A DNA stretch of 39,732 nucleotides from Candidatus Harrisonbacteria bacterium (GCA_023255625.1 JAHFLF010000001.1:251233-290964), one strand, 5' to 3'. Positions 17,732 through 26,409 are shown, numbered from the stretch's first letter. The notes: a model not told the origin generated them from the letters alone. A program made the numbers and translations.

Positions 17732-18676
17732 ATGATAGCAAAAAAATACACTGGCTTGGTTCTGGTTCTTGGATTTCTTCTGATTCTCGGGGCGGTTGTT
17801 TGGAGCACGACTCGTTATTTCGAAGCGATTGCGCTGACCCAGCAGACTCAGGTTGATCTTTACACTAATCTTATAAACCAAGCCGAAGCTCGAGTCAGCA
17901 CACTGGAAAAACAAGTTGGCCTGCTGATTAACGATAACAAAAATGTACAAAAACAACTGACGGAAGAAGAGCAAAAAAGAAAATTGGTTGAACAGCAACG
18001 CACCGCCGAACAACTGAAGTCCCAACAACAAATCTCGCAGCTGACCAAAGATCTAGACGCGGCAAAGACACCAAATGTAATTGGACTAATCCAAACCTGG
18101 CGGCCGCGCGTTGCTATTGTGGCTTGCCGGGTTGAAACTCCGGACGGCCGGATAAGCGAAAGCCGTGGCTCGGGCGTTCTCCTTGCAACATCGCCGAACT
18201 ACATAATTACCACCAACCGACATGTAGTTAATTATTCCGGCTATGATGCCAAACATTGCTCAATTCAATTTCCGAATGACCCGGAAATAATCATCGCTTA
18301 TCGAGAGGACATCCACCCCTCTTCAGATGGAGTTGACTGGGCAACCATTATCATAAAACCAAGCGCTAAACTGGCAGCGGCTAATCTTGGCCCGGCTCTG
18401 CGCTGTGATCGAAAAGCAGCTCTTGGCGAAAATATTATCGTCCTCGGCTATCCGAATATCGGAGCGGTCGGCGATGTTACCGCCACCGAGGGCATCATCT
18501 CCGGACTGGAAGGACTTTATTACATTACCTCCGCCAAGGTAGAACGCGGTAACTCCGGTGGGGCAGCGATCTTAGCCAAAGAAAACTGCTATCTGGGCAC
18601 GCCAACTTATGTCGGAGCGGGGCAAATCGAAACCCTGGCCCGGATTTTAGATCAGGGCGTGATAGGCACACAATAG
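17732..18676 (+). CDS. Trypsin-like serine protease with N-terminal TM and coiled coil
   Basis: SRGSGVLLATSPNYIITTNRHVV, D..WATIIIK, KVERGNSGGAAI (GNSGG). Start refined to the internal ATG. Confidence 0.85.
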   Translation: MIAKKYTGLVLVLGFLLILGAVVWSTTRYFEAIALTQQTQVDLYTNLINQAEARVSTLEKQVGLLINDNKNVQKQLTEEEQKRKLVEQQRTAEQLKSQQQISQLTKDLDAAKTPNVIGLIQTWRPRVAIVACRVETPDGRISESRGSGVLLATSPNYIITTNRHVVNYSGYDAKHCSIQFPNDPEIIIAYREDIHPSSDGVDWATIIIKPSAKLAAANLGPALRCDRKAALGENIIVLGYPNIGAVGDVTATEGIISGLEGLYYITSAKVERGNSGGAAILAKENCYLGTPTYVGAGQIETLARILDQGVIGTQ

Positions 18677-18686
18677 TAAATCTGAA

Positions 18687-18805
18687 GCGCAGTCCGCGAT
18701 TTCTTGCTAGGCGGCCCTCTCGCAGGCCGAGGAGGCCGAGAGCAGTCGCTGCGCGAGCCGCGCGCAGATAGACGGGGCCGGTCTGCAGGAAAGCGCGGAC
18801 TGCGC
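18687..18805 (+). repeat. Apex-hairpin palindromic element E2 (119 bp, multi-branched)
   Basis: GCGCAGTCCGCGATTTCTTGC / GCAGGAAAGCGCGGACTGCGC; apex TAGG...GTCT; inner CTCTCGCAGGCCGAGGAGGCCGAGAGC. Confidence 0.85.
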
Positions 18806-18811
18806 GAACGG

Positions 18812-19996
18812 CTATTTCCTAAATGGCGCCTTACCCGCCAAAATCCGCCGCTTAGCAATCCGAATCGCCGCGTCCCGAGGCATGCCCGAACCCTTCCCGA
18901 CAGACAGAAGCATCTCCTTAACATTCGGAACAATCTTGCCCTCGACCAACTTGAACATCTTAACGGAATCATAGCCCATGTATTCGGCATAGCTAGAGAT
19001 GACTCCGCCGGCGTTGGCAACAAAATCCGGAATAATCAATACATTTTTCCGATGCAATATTTTTTCAAACTCCTCGCGCATCGGAATATTCGCACCCTCG
19101 ACAATAATTTTTGCCTTGACCCGATCAACATTGGTCGCGTTAATCACATCCGGCCCAGCCGCCGGAATCAGCACATCGGTAGAAAGTTCATAAATAATAT
19201 CGCGCGTTAACTTTTTACTGGTTGTACTGACCGGATAGCTAAGCACAGAGCCGGTTTTTGCTTTTGCCTTCATTAATTTTGCATAATTTAGACCGCTTCG
19301 ATCGTAAATCGTCCCGCTGCTATCAGAAACGGCCACCACGAGCGCACCCCACTCCTCTAAAAACTTGTGGGCAAACACCCCGACATTGCCGTAACCGGCA
19401 ATTGTAACCTCTGCCCCCTTTAGTTTCATCTCCAGATGTTCCAGCGCAACCTTAGCCGAAAGCGCAACGCCAAAACCCGTTGAGCCAAGCTCATGCGGCA
19501 ATCCACGGCGGGTCTTGCCGTTCTTACGCGATACATAATTCGCCGGCTTGCCAGTACACGACTCCCAGTCTCCGTGCGCGTCTGCAAACCACATCATCTC
19601 CCGCTCCGTTGTGTTAATGTCCGGTCCGGCAATATAATACTTCGGCACAAACGGCCGCAGCATCTTTGCAAAGCTCTCAATAATCGCTTTCTTTTTGTTT
19701 AAGCTCATCCCCTTTGGGTCAACCATAATTCCGCTTTTGCCACCGCCAAACGGCAGTCCGGCCATGGCATTCTTGTAACTCATGGCCCTGGCAAGGCGCG
19801 AGACCTCAATTGGGTTCACGGTGCCCGTCATGCGAATGCCACCCTTAGCAATACCAAGATTCAGGTTATCTAATACGGCAACGCCGCGAAAATTTAATTT
19901 CGGATCATAGACCTCAATAACATACTCCGGGCCCAGCTCGTCGTAGATAATTTCGGTTTGCGTTCCTTGAGCGGCGCTCTTTTTTGTCTCGTCCAT
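18812..19996 (-). CDS. Glu/Leu/Phe/Val dehydrogenase family (glutamate dehydrogenase-like)
   Basis: GIAKGGIRMTG, MSYKNAMAGLPFGGGKSGI, GYGNVGVFAHKFLEE, IVEGANIPM, DFVANAGGVI. Confidence 0.93.
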   Translation of the reverse strand: MDETKKSAAQGTQTEIIYDELGPEYVIEVYDPKLNFRGVAVLDNLNLGIAKGGIRMTGTVNPIEVSRLARAMSYKNAMAGLPFGGGKSGIMVDPKGMSLNKKKAIIESFAKMLRPFVPKYYIAGPDINTTEREMMWFADAHGDWESCTGKPANYVSRKNGKTRRGLPHELGSTGFGVALSAKVALEHLEMKLKGAEVTIAGYGNVGVFAHKFLEEWGALVVAVSDSSGTIYDRSGLNYAKLMKAKAKTGSVLSYPVSTTSKKLTRDIIYELSTDVLIPAAGPDVINATNVDRVKAKIIVEGANIPMREEFEKILHRKNVLIIPDFVANAGGVISSYAEYMGYDSVKMFKLVEGKIVPNVKEMLLSVGKGSGMPRDAAIRIAKRRILAGKAPFRK

Positions 19997-20046
19997 AAGA
20001 AAAATATAATAATAGTAATGCTAATCGACATCGCCGCTGCGATGTC

Positions 20047-20083
20047 ATCCCAGACCAGTCGTATTCGACTGTAGATCTGGGAT
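20047..20083. repeat. Nested inverted repeat ATCCCAGA-CC-AGTCG-TATT-CGACT-GTAGA-TCTGGGAT
   Basis: Direct reading. Confidence 0.75.
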
Positions 20084-20186
20084 CCAGTAAAAACCCTGTT
20101 ACCACCAATTATACGCTTCCACGAGAACAAAAGCTAATTTACAAGGTTCTATTTTTGGTTCAGAATATAGACGAAAGGAGCCAGCC

Positions 20187-20342
20187 GTGAAACCGGGTAA
20201 GACTAAAACCGTAGTCCCCAGCAAGAAGGAGGTTCGGGAAGCTGTCGCGGAACTCCGACGACGAATCGAGAGCGACCCCTTCCTTGCCGGTCTCCGCAAG
20301 ACGCGCCCGACGGCACACGGGCTGCTCAAACGGCTCGACTGA
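20187..20342 (+). CDS. Small ORFan (51 aa, MKPGKTKTVVPSKKEVREAVAELRRRIESDPFLAGLRKTRPTAHGLLKRLD)
   Basis: GTG start 8 nt after AAAGGAG; GC-rich; followed by hairpin ACGAGCCG...CGGCTCGT. Not in the ORF track because it starts with GTG and is short. Confidence 0.55.
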   Translation: MKPGKTKTVVPSKKEVREAVAELRRRIESDPFLAGLRKTRPTAHGLLKRLD

Positions 20343-20436
20343 AACAGCGAGCCCTCCTTCTACGCGAACGAGCCGGCGCACATGCGTTCGGCTCGTCTCT
20401 TATCCCGACCCCCAATGACCTTATCTAGAATCCAAG

Positions 20437-20474
20437 CTCTTCGGTGCTTATTCGCACGAATAAGCACCGAAGAG
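20437..20474. repeat. Perfect palindrome CTCTTCGGTGCTTATTCG-CA-CGAATAAGCACCGAAGAG
   Basis: 18-bp arms with 2-nt loop. Confidence 0.92.
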
Positions 20475-20515
20475 TACATTCTTAATTAAGAATTCATCAT
20501 TACAAAATTGCCGAG

Positions 20516-22015
20516 CTACTGCTCGGCAATTTTGTATACATCCCCCGCTCCCATCAGTACAATCATATTGTTCTCTTTGAGAAATTGTTTTACGAATTGT
20601 TTGCCGCTCTCCATTGTTGGCAAATAGGTAACATGTTTGTGAAACTTCTGTGTTTCATGTGCAAGGTCGGCACCATTTACCGGGCCGCTGGTTTCACGCG
20701 CTGAAGGAAAAATCTCCATAATTCCTACGATATCCGCAGGCGCAAAACATTTCGCAAACTCTTTCAACAACGCCTGCGTCCGGCTAAACATGTGGGGCTG
20801 GAATACGCAGATTATCTTCCTGCCAGGATACATCGCCCGAATACCCTCAAGCGTAATCGTAATCGCCGTTGGGTGGTGCGCATAGTCATCAATGATTATA
20901 TAGTTTTTTGTTTTCTTCAAAACCTCCATCCGGCGAGCTGTGCCCGGAAATGTTGCGATTGCCTTTGTCGCCTCCTCCAATCCTGCACCCGCCATAACGG
21001 CTGCGACAATGGCTGCTCCGGAATTTAACACATACTGTTTGCCGGGAAATGGCACACTTCCCTGAATTTTTCTGCCGTAAAACAAAATTGAAAACAATTG
21101 GCAAACACTTTGGATTTTGGCGTTATGCCTCGCGGGGGAGAGTGCGGGTTTTGGCGCGCGCGCCAAAACCCGCGGCCATATACCCTCATCAACTAACCGG
21201 CACATCTTATTTTCTGGAGAGAACCCGTAGGTCAACACCTTAAGCCCGCACTTTTTAGCATACTCCGAAAGTTTTACAGTTTGTTTGCCGTCGCCCTCTA
21301 TAACCAAAAAACCTTTTGGGTCAATATTATCCACCAGCTTCTTAAACGAATTGTAATACGCCGCCGGAGTTTTAAAATAATCCGGATGATCATAATCAAT
21401 ACTCGTAATAATCGCGGCAAACGGTTTGTAATTCAAAAATGCGTCGCGATACTCGTCCGCCTCAATAACCAAAAATGGCCCTGACCCTCGTCCTCCTAAT
21501 TTTCCTCCGGAAATTTTGGAGGATGAACGGGCGTTACTCTCCCAGCCATTCACTTTTGTGCCCACAAGCACATTGGGCTCAAAACCAATCTGTTCCAAAA
21601 TCCAGCCGAGCATCGCCGTCGTCGTTGACTTGCCGTGACTGCCGGCGACAGCAATGACTTGATACTCGTTGGCAAGTATTCCGAGCGCCTGCGGATATGT
21701 AAAAAGCGCGAGCTTTTTACCCTGAGCCAGCAGGCGAAGGGTCTCGGCAACTTCCGGATTACTTCCCAAAACTTTCCCGCCAAAGTAGTACGCAACCGAA
21801 CTCACGACCACATCCACATCAACAGGGATATTTTTTGCAGCAAATTTCTGCGCAACCGGAATCTTCAGCCACTTCAAGACGGCATCAGTAAAAAACTCCT
21901 CCGGCCCATCTGAACCAGTAACCTTACACCCGCGCGCAAGCAAAATCTGCGCCAAGGCGGTCATGCCCACACCCTTGATGCCGATGAGGTGCACTTTGTC
22001 TCCCTTTTTCATCAT
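20516..22015 (-). CDS. murC: UDP-N-acetylmuramate ligase (MurC/Mpl-type Mur ligase)
   Basis: HLIGIKGVGMTALAQIL, VAGSHGKSTTTAM, FLVIEADEYRD, IDDYAHHPTAI, VFQPHMFSRTQALL. Confidence 0.9.
   Translation of the reverse strand: MMKKGDKVHLIGIKGVGMTALAQILLARGCKVTGSDGPEEFFTDAVLKWLKIPVAQKFAAKNIPVDVDVVVSSVAYYFGGKVLGSNPEVAETLRLLAQGKKLALFTYPQALGILANEYQVIAVAGSHGKSTTTAMLGWILEQIGFEPNVLVGTKVNGWESNARSSSKISGGKLGGRGSGPFLVIEADEYRDAFLNYKPFAAIITSIDYDHPDYFKTPAAYYNSFKKLVDNIDPKGFLVIEGDGKQTVKLSEYAKKCGLKVLTYGFSPENKMCRLVDEGIWPRVLARAPKPALSPARHNAKIQSVCQLFSILFYGRKIQGSVPFPGKQYVLNSGAAIVAAVMAGAGLEEATKAIATFPGTARRMEVLKKTKNYIIIDDYAHHPTAITITLEGIRAMYPGRKIICVFQPHMFSRTQALLKEFAKCFAPADIVGIMEIFPSARETSGPVNGADLAHETQKFHKHVTYLPTMESGKQFVKQFLKENNMIVLMGAGDVYKIAEQ
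21144..21173. repeat. 30-nt perfect palindrome inside murC
   Basis: GCGGGTTTTGGCGCG|CGCGCCAAAACCCGC. Confidence 0.95.
21491..21523. repeat. Second (imperfect) palindrome inside murC
   Basis: TCCTCCTAATTTTCC-TCC-GGAAATTTTGGAGGA. Confidence 0.75.
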
Positions 22016-22049
22016 CCTCCTACCCTATCGCATTTCCAGAAATAGAGAA

Positions 22050-22085
22050 AGGCGGCGCACATCGAAGTGCAGACCGCCCTTCGGC
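22050..22085 (-). terminator. Terminator of ORFan D2
   Basis: Minus strand GGCGGTCTGCAC-TTCG-ATGTGCGCCGCC followed by TTTCTCTATTTC. Confidence 0.7.
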
Positions 22086-22138
22086 GTGATCGAAGTGGGG
22101 TTCTTCCCCACGGTGATCGGTTACTGCCTGCTTGCGCA

Positions 22139-22888
22139 CTATGCGGCGCCCGCCGCCGCAATAGGTGCAGAACCTGCCGGTCGCTGGTAGGCGGCTAGGA
22201 TCGCCGCCTCGAACAGATCAGCGGCGACAGTCAGCATGGCCGCCAGAACCTCGAGATCCTCATCCGGACCAACCATGCGCTTGAGTAGTTCACGGGCGTC
22301 TCGCGCGTGATTCGGATCTCCGCTGCAGTGGACCTTCGGCCACTGCGCCTGCTTGCTTGTCATCCCTCGCACGAGATGCGGCATCACCGCAGCGGTCAGC
22401 CGTGCGGCCACCGTCTCGATGAAATAATTGACGACGAGCACTGCGTGAACCAGAGAACCCTTCTCGGCGATCTCGGTCACGAAATGCGTCAACTCCGCTA
22501 CGATCGGGTTGATTTCGACGGTACCGAACTCCTCCGGCTTGACACCCCAGAAGCCAGCGAATCGTGTCCACCAGACATCGTGAAACTGCTCTTCACGAGC
22601 ATTTGCTGCCAGGAAGTCCTGGAGCAAGACGCAGACATCCGCGCCAAAGTTCTTCATCTGCGCGGAGACCCTATTGAGCATCAGGATCTCCCATCCATAG
22701 AACGGCTCGATCACGCAGACCCTGAACTGCTTCAGGAACTCGCGCATGGCCGCAAGGTCGAGCCCATCTGGGCCTCTCTGCGCTTCCCTGATGAGCGGCG
22801 TCTGCATGAGACGGGCGCCGCGATCTTCTAGCTTCACATCGAACGCCTTGATCCATTCAGGATCCGGCGTGTCTACAGTAAATCTCAC
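22139..22888 (-). CDS. ORFan D2, hypothetical protein (MRFTVDTPDPEWIKAFDVKLED...)
   Basis: Refined GTG start preceded by GGGAGG; GC-rich; no recognised family. Confidence 0.6.
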   Translation of the reverse strand: MRFTVDTPDPEWIKAFDVKLEDRGARLMQTPLIREAQRGPDGLDLAAMREFLKQFRVCVIEPFYGWEILMLNRVSAQMKNFGADVCVLLQDFLAANAREEQFHDVWWTRFAGFWGVKPEEFGTVEINPIVAELTHFVTEIAEKGSLVHAVLVVNYFIETVAARLTAAVMPHLVRGMTSKQAQWPKVHCSGDPNHARDARELLKRMVGPDEDLEVLAAMLTVAADLFEAAILAAYQRPAGSAPIAAAGAA

Positions 22889-23031
22889 TGAACCCTCCCG
22901 GTGCAGCGCACCTTCGTCGCCCAGACAAAACAAACAATGGCAGCTTCCCACTGCCGGAATATAGGACGAATCACCTCTTATCTTATTAAAAAACGAAACG
23001 GAGGTGTGGTCATGGAGGACACACACCCCGT

Positions 23032-23655
23032 TCACGCGGACATCGCTACGAGCTGCTGCGCGGGCTGACTGGGCCTCGGCAAAAGCACGTGCGAGTACTG
23101 TTGTATCTCAAATTGGCGGTACCGCCGCCAATCGGGAAAGGCGCGACGCGCGCGATCCCGCAGTTCGATTGCACGATCGATGGCGGCCCGAACCTCCTCG
23201 CGCAGGTGATCCACGCTGAAAGGCGCCTGCCCCGCGGTCACGTAAGCAAATCCGTGTCCGTAGAGAAGAGCCAATCTTGCCTGCCGATACCCCTGAAGCG
23301 CCAAAGGGCTGCGGGTACACAGGCAGTGCTCTAGTCGCCGATTGAAATCGGCCTGATCAAGTTTCCGCTTGATCTCGAGGAAGATGTCGAGCGGATCCTC
23401 CTCGGGCTCCCGGTCGCTTTCTGTGAGGTGGTAATCAGGCAGACCACCTTTCGTTCCCCAGGAACGAGTCGGGTCCCAGAGCAGACGCGCCTCGTACGCT
23501 ACTGCTACCTCGCCCCGCACGAAGGGATACTGCCAGTCATACAGTATCGACCCGACGAGACGCTCCTCTAGGTACCTGATCCTTCCGCTCCCCATGAATC
23601 TCCGCGACACACTACTCCCCGCCTCGTGGACGGGGACGGCTTGGAATTCAATCAT
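23032..23655 (-). CDS. ORFan D1, hypothetical protein
   Basis: ATG after AAGGAGGGGG, 33 nt downstream of tyrS stop; GC-rich; hairpin plus U-tract (CGTTTCGTTTTTT) downstream. Confidence 0.65.
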   Translation of the reverse strand: MIEFQAVPVHEAGSSVSRRFMGSGRIRYLEERLVGSILYDWQYPFVRGEVAVAYEARLLWDPTRSWGTKGGLPDYHLTESDREPEEDPLDIFLEIKRKLDQADFNRRLEHCLCTRSPLALQGYRQARLALLYGHGFAYVTAGQAPFSVDHLREEVRAAIDRAIELRDRARRAFPDWRRYRQFEIQQYSHVLLPRPSQPAQQLVAMSA

Positions 23656-23688
23656 CCGTTGCCCCCTCCTTAAGGTACTTTCAGTAGA

Positions 23689-24885
23689 CTACTTCCGCCG
23701 AATTTTTACAAACCTCCGCGGCCCCACCTGCACCACCATGCCGGTATCAATCGCGATTGTTTCGGCTGGATCGGTTTTTTTGACATCGTTAATTTGCACC
23801 CCTCCCTGCTCAATCAACCTACGAGCGGCTGTTTTACTTTCGGCCAGCTGCGTCACAACAAGCAGTTCGGCCAGATTCATCGCGTGCGCATCAATCTTAA
23901 CTTCCGGAATATCAGTTGGCGCATTGCCTTTTATGAAAACATTAACCCATTCCTCTTGTGCTTTTGCTGCAAGATGACCTCCGTGATACATTCTCACAAT
24001 TTCTAAAGCAAGAGATGCTTTTTTATCCATTGGATTTTTTGTTGCCAAAACAAGTGCCTCGGTCGATTCTGGAAAGTCTGTGCAGAGTTTAATATATTTA
24101 TCTACCAATTCATCTTTGACCGACATTACTTTACCAAACATATCATTCGGCTCATCCATGATATTGATCACATTACCCCAGCTGGTAGACATCTTGCGGC
24201 CGTCCGTGCCTTCAAGCATCTCGGTGGTTAGAATGTCCTGCGATGATAAACCAAAGTGCGGCTGAATAGTCCGGCCCGCCTGCAGATTAAATAATTGATC
24301 AGAACCGCCGATCTCAACATCCGCCTTCATCGGCACACTGTCGTAACCCTGCATAAGAGGATACGAAAGCTCGTGCAGCCCAATCACCTTCTTTTCTTTC
24401 GTGCGATCGGCGAAATTACGCCGCGACAGCATTTGATCAACGGTAAATAAAGACTGTAGGTCCAGAATGTCGGCAAAGGTAAGTTTTGACAACCATTTAC
24501 TATTAAACAAAAAATCTGCCTTTTTCAAATCAACAATCTTGCCGACCTGCTCCTTATAGGTTTTCAAATTCTCCTTGATCTGGGAATCGCTCAATGTTGG
24601 CCGTTTATCAAGCTTATCCGAAGGATCACCGATCTTAGCCGTGAAGTCCCCTACTAAAAACATCGCATGATGCCCCAAATTCTGAAATTCGCGCAGCTTA
24701 CGCAGGGCAATAGCCCGGCCGATATGAATATTGCCGCCCGTGGGGTCAAACCCTAACTTTACCCGCAGTTGTTTACCAGACAGCAATTGTTTACGCAAAT
24801 GCTCGCGGTCAATCACCTCGGCCACGCCGCGGGTAAGCAATCGCTCTATCTTTTCCGGATTTGTATCAATTTTTGATTTTGGCAT
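23689..24885 (-). CDS. tyrS: Tyrosyl-tRNA synthetase
   Basis: LGFDPTGGNIHIGRAIALRKLREFQ (HIGH-like), GSDQLFNLQAGR, GRKMSTSWGN (KMSKS-like), C-terminal S4 domain. Confidence 0.95.
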   Translation of the reverse strand: MPKSKIDTNPEKIERLLTRGVAEVIDREHLRKQLLSGKQLRVKLGFDPTGGNIHIGRAIALRKLREFQNLGHHAMFLVGDFTAKIGDPSDKLDKRPTLSDSQIKENLKTYKEQVGKIVDLKKADFLFNSKWLSKLTFADILDLQSLFTVDQMLSRRNFADRTKEKKVIGLHELSYPLMQGYDSVPMKADVEIGGSDQLFNLQAGRTIQPHFGLSSQDILTTEMLEGTDGRKMSTSWGNVINIMDEPNDMFGKVMSVKDELVDKYIKLCTDFPESTEALVLATKNPMDKKASLALEIVRMYHGGHLAAKAQEEWVNVFIKGNAPTDIPEVKIDAHAMNLAELLVVTQLAESKTAARRLIEQGGVQINDVKKTDPAETIAIDTGMVVQVGPRRFVKIRRK

Positions 24886-24889
24886 AGTT

Positions 24890-25135
24890 TTACTTGAAGT
24901 GCTGAATTATCTTAAAAATAACATAACAATCGTTAATGATCCTAAAATAGAATCGATATGATTGATCAACGCGCGCCTGAAATATGTCATCACTCCCGCC
25001 GTACTTTTTTGTCTGTAATGACGGATGGCGAAAATTCTTTAATAAATACCCAAGCTGCTTTTTGTATTTCTTTTGTATCGCGATCGGCAAAGATTCGTAC
25101 TGATTATTAAAATCTTCAGTAGTAATGTGCCGCAT
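24890..25135 (-). CDS. RelE/ParE-superfamily toxin-like protein
   Basis: KQLGYLLKNFRHPSLQTKKYGGSDDIFQARVDQSYRFYFRIINDCYVIFKIIQH pattern; paired with the upstream small ORF. Confidence 0.75.
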   Translation of the reverse strand: MRHITTEDFNNQYESLPIAIQKKYKKQLGYLLKNFRHPSLQTKKYGGSDDIFQARVDQSYRFYFRIINDCYVIFKIIQHFK

Positions 25136-25140
25136 AGATA

Positions 25141-25383
25141 CTAAGATTTCCTAGAACGAGCGCGAGCGTGCATGAATTTTTCAAATTCCGCGACGCTGTT
25201 AAATGGTCCCGAAGTTCGTCCTGCCCGAAAATCGGCCTCCGCTTTTTCAGCTGCCAGTAAAATTGGATCTGTTGGGCCGACTCTTTTTTTCTCAAACTTC
25301 AAAAACCGCTCGTACTGCTTCCGAGTTATCACCACAAGATCTTTTTCCTTCTCAAGTTTGTGAGGAATTGTGATAGTAGTCAT
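25141..25383 (-). CDS. Putative antitoxin
   Basis: Small ORF MTTITIPHKLEKEKDLVVITRKQYERFLKFEKK directly upstream of the toxin gene. Confidence 0.65.
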   Translation of the reverse strand: MTTITIPHKLEKEKDLVVITRKQYERFLKFEKKRVGPTDPILLAAEKAEADFRAGRTSGPFNSVAEFEKFMHARARSRKS

Positions 25384-25434
25384 AATGAGCATTTTAACAA
25401 AAAAATAATACTGCTGCAACCATCTGTAAAAGAG

Positions 25435-25468
25435 TTCTGGCCCGGTCGCTTGCGCGACCGGGCCAGAT
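25435..25468 (-). terminator. Terminator of ORFan E
   Basis: TCTGGCCCGGTCGC-TTGC-GCGACCGGGCCAGA. Confidence 0.75.
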
Positions 25469-25482
25469 GCGCGCTGCCTTCG

Positions 25483-26280
25483 CTAGAGGTTCAGCGTGAG
25501 AGACAGACCCAAGACCTCCTGATGCTCCAGCGTCGCCCGATCGTGCGGAGCGAAGGCGCTGTAGCCGATACCGAGAGACAGGTGACCCGAGACCTTGTAC
25601 TCCAGTCCGAGGATGCCTTTCCCAAGCGGCCCTCGATCTGTAGCCGGCGTGCCCCAGTCGTAGAGCCCACTGACTCCGGCCTTGAGCGAAAGCGGTCCGA
25701 CGATCGGCAACGCGTAGTCCAGGCCGAGAGTGACCGTTGAACGCCGCGTGAGATCCGGCAGGATCAGCCAGCACTCGGCCTGCAGATACGGCTTGAGCTT
25801 ACCCCACGCGCCGAGATCCATGTCGCGGCCCAGCTTCACCCGCGGCACGAAGGCATCCCCTGCGGACCTCCCGAGCGGCGTGAAATCCTTGTAGATGAGG
25901 TCAGCCGTGAGCCAACTCCCGTCATTCCACTTCCAGGTCTTGCCGACGGCGATGTCCACCTGCTCAGCCGGAGTCTGTTGCTGTTCATGCGCCAGCCCCG
26001 TAGACCACCAGATGCTGGCGTGCCAGCCGCTCGGTGCCACGACTGACAGATCGCTCTGCAGGCAGGGCTTGTCGGAGAGCAGCGGCCCCGGGTATCCGAC
26101 ATACTTGGAGACCCAGGTCTCCGTGAGCTTGAACTTCCACGGGTCAGACTCCACGACCGGCTCCGAAGCGACAACAGCGTCCACCGCCGCCTTCAGATCC
26201 TGCCCATCCTCTGCCTGCGCGACCGTCGCGCAGAAGCAGCAGAGAACGAGAACGATGAACGAATACACGGCCTGACGCAT
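25483..26280 (-). CDS. ORFan E, secreted beta-barrel-like protein
   Basis: Signal peptide (MRQAVYSFIVLVLCCFCATVAQA), alternating amphipathic strands, C-terminus GLSLTLNL; SD GGGAGGGAATC-ATG; resembles 31670-32455. Confidence 0.7.
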   Translation of the reverse strand: MRQAVYSFIVLVLCCFCATVAQAEDGQDLKAAVDAVVASEPVVESDPWKFKLTETWVSKYVGYPGPLLSDKPCLQSDLSVVAPSGWHASIWWSTGLAHEQQQTPAEQVDIAVGKTWKWNDGSWLTADLIYKDFTPLGRSAGDAFVPRVKLGRDMDLGAWGKLKPYLQAECWLILPDLTRRSTVTLGLDYALPIVGPLSLKAGVSGLYDWGTPATDRGPLGKGILGLEYKVSGHLSLGIGYSAFAPHDRATLEHQEVLGLSLTLNL

Positions 26281-26356
26281 GATTCCCTCCCGGGAATGTG
26301 TGCGGACATGGCGCTATGACGAGGAAATCTCGCCCTTGACGCCTCTAGCACCTTAG

Positions 26357-26409
26357 TATAATCTCAAAGAGTGGCCAATATCGCCTATGCGGCGATATCT
26401 AGCACCACT
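26357..26409 (+). promoter_or_regulatory. Promoter -10 (TATAAT) and adjacent inverted repeat AGTGG...CCACT upstream of trmB-like gene 1
   Basis: TTGACG...TATAAT then AGTGGCCAATATCGCCTATGCGGCGATATCTAGCACCACT; the AGTGGCCAA motif recurs before trmB-like gene 2. Confidence 0.55.

Noticed and set aside
10155-18805. E1/E2 as IS200/IS605 ends, known riboswitches or self-cleaving ribozymes
   Set aside because: No TnpA/TnpB nearby, and I could not match the conserved nucleotides to hammerhead, twister, HDV or common riboswitch cores. It stays unassigned and needs a covariance search.
22889-23035. N-terminal extension of ORFan D2 (MNGVCVLHDHTSVSFF...)
   Set aside because: The segment contains the D1 terminator hairpin and U-tract. 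A GTG at 22888 has a strong SD.
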